Assembly (NCBI GenBank): GCA_964531735.1
Contig: CAZHGD010000102.1
Location: forward strand, 1 to 26,699
Direction: 5' to 3'
Length of the DNA: 26,699 nucleotides
Source: CAZHGD01 sp964531735
Lineage (GTDB): Bacteria; Armatimonadota; UBA10988
The notes under the pieces are model-generated. The model was not told where the DNA came from. It saw only the letters and a list, made by a program, of their open reading frames with translations, and searched no databases. Each line of letters starts with the position of its first letter. Within the stretch, counting starts at the first letter, position 1. Below, piece after piece: positions 23,567 to 26,699 of the stretch. The position numbers and the translations under genes were made by a program.

Positions 23567-26500
23567 TCACTCCGCAGCCTGGCTGGCATCGCCCTGGCCG
23601 TCGGCGTCCGCGGCCTCGCTGGCCAAGGACTCCGAGGACGGCACGACGATGCGGGCCAACTGCTCGTAGAGCGCCACGCGCTGGCTGGAGAACTTCTGCG
23701 CCGCCTCCGCCAAGGCGCGGAACCGCACCGGGTCGATCTTCTCGACCATGCGGAAGCGAGCTTCGTTCTGCATGTACTCCTGCGCCCGGTGCTTCGGGGC
23801 CGGCGAGTCGAGCTGCAGCGGCGGCTGACCCTCCTCGATGCGGCGCGGGTCGTAGCGGTACAACGGCCAGATGCCGCTGCCGACCGCCAGCTTCTGCTGT
23901 TCCATGCCCAGCGACAGGTCGCTGGCGCCGCCGATGCCGTGCGCGATGCAGTGGCTGTAGGCGATGATCAGCGACGGGCCCGGATAGCTGTCGGCTTCGG
24001 CGAAGGCCTGCACCGTCTGCGCGTCACGGGCGCCCATGGCGACCGAGGCCACATAGACGTTGCGGTAGCTCATGGCCATCAGGCCGAGGTCCTTCTTGCC
24101 GACGCTCTTGCCCGAGGCCGCGTACTTGGCCGCGGCACCGATCGGCGTCGACTTCGAGGCCTGACCGCCGGTGTTGGAGTAGACCTCGGTGTCGAGCACC
24201 AGGATGTTGATGTCCCGGCCCGACGCCAGTACGTGGTCCAGGCCACCGTAGCCGATGTCGTAGGCCCAGCCGTCACCGCCGAACGACCAGACGCTCTTGC
24301 GCACCAGGTAGTCGGCCAGCGTCTCGAGGCGCCGTGCCTCGGGACCGTGGAGGCCGGCCAGCTTCTGCCGCAGGGCCACCACCCGCTCGCGCTGCTTGGC
24401 GATGCTCGCCTCGCCGTGCTGGTCGGCGGTCACCAGTTCGTCGACCAGGTTGTCGCCAATCTGGCCGGAGAGCTGGTGCAGCAGGATGATCGCCTGCTTG
24501 TGGTTGCTGTCGACGCCCAGCCGGAGGCCGAAGCCGAACTCGGCGGCATCTTCGAACAGCGAGTTCGACCACGACGGACCGCGGCCGTTGGCATCCTGGC
24601 AGTACGGCGTGGTGGGCAGGTTGCCGCCGTAGATCGAGCTGCAGCCGGTGGCGTTGGCAATCAGCGCGCGGTCACCGAAGAGCTGTGTCATCAGCTTGAC
24701 GTACGGGGTCTCGCCGCAGCCGCCGCAGGCGCCCGAATACTCGAACAGCGGCCGGAAGAACTGGCTGCTCTTGACGTCGATCTTGGTCAGTGCCGTGCGG
24801 TCCAGGTCGGGCAGGTCGAGGAAGAAGCGGTAATTGGCCGCTTCGCGCTCGCGCACCGGAGCCTGCACCTCCATGTTGATGGCCTTGTGCTTCGGATTGG
24901 CCTTGTCCTTGGCGGGACAGACGCTGACGCAGAGCTTGCAGCCCGTGCAGTCCTCCGCGGCCACCTGGATGGTGAACTTGCGGCCCGGGAAGTCCTTGCC
25001 CTTGAAGTCGACCGAGCGGAACTCCGCCGGGGCGCTGTCGAGCTGCGCCGGGTCGTAGATCTTCGAGCGGATCGCGGCGTGCGGGCAGACCAGCGAGCAC
25101 TTGTTGCACTGGATGCAGACGTTCGGGTCCCAGATCGGCACCTCGATGGCGATGCTGCGCTTCTCCCACTGCGTGGTGGCTGTCGGCCAGGTGCCGTCCG
25201 GCGTGAACGCGCTGACCGGCAGCGAATCGCCCAGGTTGGCCATCATCGGCGCGATCACCTCGCGCACGAACTCCGGCGAATCGGGCGCCACCATCGGCGC
25301 GCGGCCGCGGCCGTGCGTGGTCGCCGCCGGGACGCTCACCTCGTAGAGGTTGGCGACCGTCTGGTCGACCGCGGCCCAGTTGCGCTTGACGACCTCTTCG
25401 CCCTTCTTGGCGTAGGTCTTCTGGATCGTGCTCTTGATCTTGGCGATGGCCTCTTCGCGCGGCAGCACGCCCGAGATGGCGAAGAAGCAGGTCTGCATGA
25501 TGGTGTTGATCCGGCCGCCCATGCCGGTGTCGCGTGCCACCTGGACCGCGTCGATCACGTAGAACTTCAGCTTCTTGTCGATGATCTGCTGCTGCGCCTC
25601 GCACGGCAGGTGCGCGAAGGCCTCGTCCGGACCGAACGGCGCGTTCAGCAGGAAGGTGGCACCCTCTTCGGCGTAGTCCAGCACGTCGTACTTCTCCATG
25701 AAGACGAACTGGTGGCAGGCGACGAAGTTGGCGCGCTTGATCAGGTAGGCCGACTGGATCGGCCGCGGCCCGAAGCGCAGGTGCGAGATGGTCATCGCGC
25801 CCGACTTCTTCGAGTCGAACACGAAGTAGGCCTGGGCGTAGTTCGGCGTCTCCTCACCAATGATCTTGATGGAGTTACGGTTGGCGCCGACGGTGCCGTC
25901 CGAGCCGAGACCGAAGAAGACGGCGCGGACCACGTCCTTGGGTTCGAGGTCGAACGACGGGTCGACGTCGAGCGACAGGTTGGTCACGTCGTCGGTGATG
26001 CCGACGACGAAGTGCTTCTTCGGCGTGGCCGACTTGAGCTCGTCGAGCACCGCCTTGGCCATAGCCGGCGTGAACTCTTTGCTCGACAGACCGAAGCGGC
26101 CGCCGATCACCTTCGGCTCACCGGCGGTGGGCAGCACGCCCAGCTCGTTGGCCTCGCGCAGCGCGCAGATGACGTCCTGGTAGAGCGGCTCGCCGACGGC
26201 GCCCGGCTCCTTCGAGCGATCGAGCACGGCGATCGAGCGGCAGCTCGCCGGCAGCGCCGCGGCGAAGTCGGTCACCGAGAACGGGCGGTACAGGCGCACC
26301 TTGAGCACGCCGACCTTCTCGCCCTGGCCGCACAGGTACTGGACGGTCTCCTGCACGGTCTCGGCGCCGCTGCCCATGACCACGATGACGCGCTCGGCCG
26401 CGGGGTCACCTTCGTAGTCGAACAGGTGGTAGGCGCGACCGGTCAGCTTGGCGAAGTCGTCCATCGTCTCCTGGACGATGCGCGGGCAGGCGTCGAAGAA

Positions 26501-26699
26501 GCTGTTGGCGGCTTCGCGGGCCTGGAAGTAGACATCCGGGTTCTGCGCGGTGCCGCGGATCTTCGGCCGGTCCGGCGTCAGCGCCCGCTCGCGGTGCTCG
26601 GCGATCAACGCGTCATCCATCATCGCGCGCAGGTCGTCGTCGGTCAGTTGCTCGATCTTGGTCACCTCGTGCGAGGTGCGGAACCCGTCGAAGAAGTGG
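23567..26699 (-). CDS. nifJ: Pyruvate:ferredoxin (flavodoxin) oxidoreductase, N-terminus outside window
   Basis: A single-chain pyruvate:ferredoxin oxidoreductase that converts pyruvate and CoA to acetyl-CoA and CO2 while reducing ferredoxin. The frame stays open to the right edge: HFFDGFRTSHE precedes the internal GTG at 26665, so about 1043 residues are visible and roughly 140 N-terminal residues are missing from the usual 1170-1200. Visible in order are the rest of domain I, the GTAQNPDVYFQAREAANSFF segment, and the central domain. Two 4Fe-4S ferredoxin motifs follow: CIQCNKCSLVCP near 25100 and CTGCKLCVSVCP near 24930. The C-terminal cluster-and-TPP domain has CGGCGETPY near 24720, GDGWAYDIGYGG near 24280, then YSNTGGQASKSTP, and YSHCIAHGI near 23950. 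The tail ends in an acidic low-complexity stretch. It forms an operon with the DHOD-like gene downstream. The product is oxygen-sensitive in most species, suggesting anaerobic or microaerobic metabolism. Confidence 0.97.
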   Translation of the reverse strand, partial: HFFDGFRTSHEVTKIEQLTDDDLRAMMDDALIAEHRERALTPDRPKIRGTAQNPDVYFQAREAANSFFDACPRIVQETMDDFAKLTGRAYHLFDYEGDPAAERVIVVMGSGAETVQETVQYLCGQGEKVGVLKVRLYRPFSVTDFAAALPASCRSIAVLDRSKEPGAVGEPLYQDVICALREANELGVLPTAGEPKVIGGRFGLSSKEFTPAMAKAVLDELKSATPKKHFVVGITDDVTNLSLDVDPSFDLEPKDVVRAVFFGLGSDGTVGANRNSIKIIGEETPNYAQAYFVFDSKKSGAMTISHLRFGPRPIQSAYLIKRANFVACHQFVFMEKYDVLDYAEEGATFLLNAPFGPDEAFAHLPCEAQQQIIDKKLKFYVIDAVQVARDTGMGGRINTIMQTCFFAISGVLPREEAIAKIKSTIQKTYAKKGEEVVKRNWAAVDQTVANLYEVSVPAATTHGRGRAPMVAPDSPEFVREVIAPMMANLGDSLPVSAFTPDGTWPTATTQWEKRSIAIEVPIWDPNVCIQCNKCSLVCPHAAIRSKIYDPAQLDSAPAEFRSVDFKGKDFPGRKFTIQVAAEDCTGCKLCVSVCPAKDKANPKHKAINMEVQAPVREREAANYRFFLDLPDLDRTALTKIDVKSSQFFRPLFEYSGACGGCGETPYVKLMTQLFGDRALIANATGCSSIYGGNLPTTPYCQDANGRGPSWSNSLFEDAAEFGFGLRLGVDSNHKQAIILLHQLSGQIGDNLVDELVTADQHGEASIAKQRERVVALRQKLAGLHGPEARRLETLADYLVRKSVWSFGGDGWAYDIGYGGLDHVLASGRDINILVLDTEVYSNTGGQASKSTPIGAAAKYAASGKSVGKKDLGLMAMSYRNVYVASVAMGARDAQTVQAFAEADSYPGPSLIIAYSHCIAHGIGGASDLSLGMEQQKLAVGSGIWPLYRYDPRRIEEGQPPLQLDSPAPKHRAQEYMQNEARFRMVEKIDPVRFRALAEAAQKFSSQRVALYEQLARIVVPSSESLASEAADADGQGDASQAAE

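Overview
The window is about 26.7 kb of very GC-rich bacterial DNA, roughly two thirds G+C by eye, densely packed with genes. Three short pseudopilin-like proteins carry the N-terminal signature FPVF(A)(K/R)AREKARQSSC and a C-terminal H-X9-DG motif. That signature is typical of Armatimonadota; Planctomycetota, Verrucomicrobiota and Lentisphaerota use similar H-X9-DG proteins. With the sugar-handling gene content, an uncultivated Armatimonadota-like heterotroph is the best guess. This is inference; no rRNA gene is present.

Layout. (a) 1-4167, plus strand: a tight cluster with the C-terminus of an unrecognised protein, a xylose-isomerase-like TIM-barrel protein, a GNAT acetyltransferase fused in frame to a DJ-1/PfpI domain, and a Gfo/Idh/MocA oxidoreductase. 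(b) 4168-6641: three H-X9-DG pseudopilins, two in tandem on plus and one convergent on minus. They are separated by strong hairpins and by a cluster of REP-like repeats that ends in tandem 39-bp units. (c) 6950-16618, minus strand: a polysaccharide-degradation operon encoding a cytoplasmic GH31 glycosidase, a large secreted heparinase II/III-type lyase with accessory domains, and a secreted clan GH-A hydrolase resembling agarases. (d) 16698-18923, plus strand and divergent from GH31: a GH95-like glycosidase with altered catalytic motifs. (e) 18950-19410, minus: a compact HicB-HicA toxin-antitoxin pair. (f) 19631-22397, plus: a three-gene operon (Gfo/Idh/MocA oxidoreductase, PIG-L/LmbE deacetylase, NagB-like deaminase/isomerase) ending in a 21-bp perfect hairpin. 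(g) 22480-26699, minus: pyruvate:ferredoxin oxidoreductase (nifJ, cut by the right edge) followed by a dihydroorotate-dehydrogenase-like flavoprotein.

How the parts may work together. Regions c and d look like a polysaccharide utilisation locus. The secreted lyase and hydrolase would cut an acidic or galactan-like polymer outside the cytoplasm, and GH31 and GH95, which lack signal peptides, would process the fragments inside. No transporter or regulator lies in the window. Regions a and f add sugar oxidoreductases, an isomerase, an amide deacetylase and a deaminase-like enzyme, which suggests catabolism of an N-acetylated or otherwise modified sugar. Region g supplies acetyl-CoA and reduced ferredoxin from pyruvate. 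The least standard features are the GNAT-DJ-1 fusion with its own internal ribosome-binding site, the NagB-like enzyme with a Cys where the catalytic Asp should be, the GH95 protein with Asp-to-Glu and Asn-to-Asp changes at catalytic positions, an 11-bp hairpin that covers the Shine-Dalgarno of the first pseudopilin, and the REP-like cluster. No tRNA, rRNA, CRISPR array or intact insertion sequence was seen.
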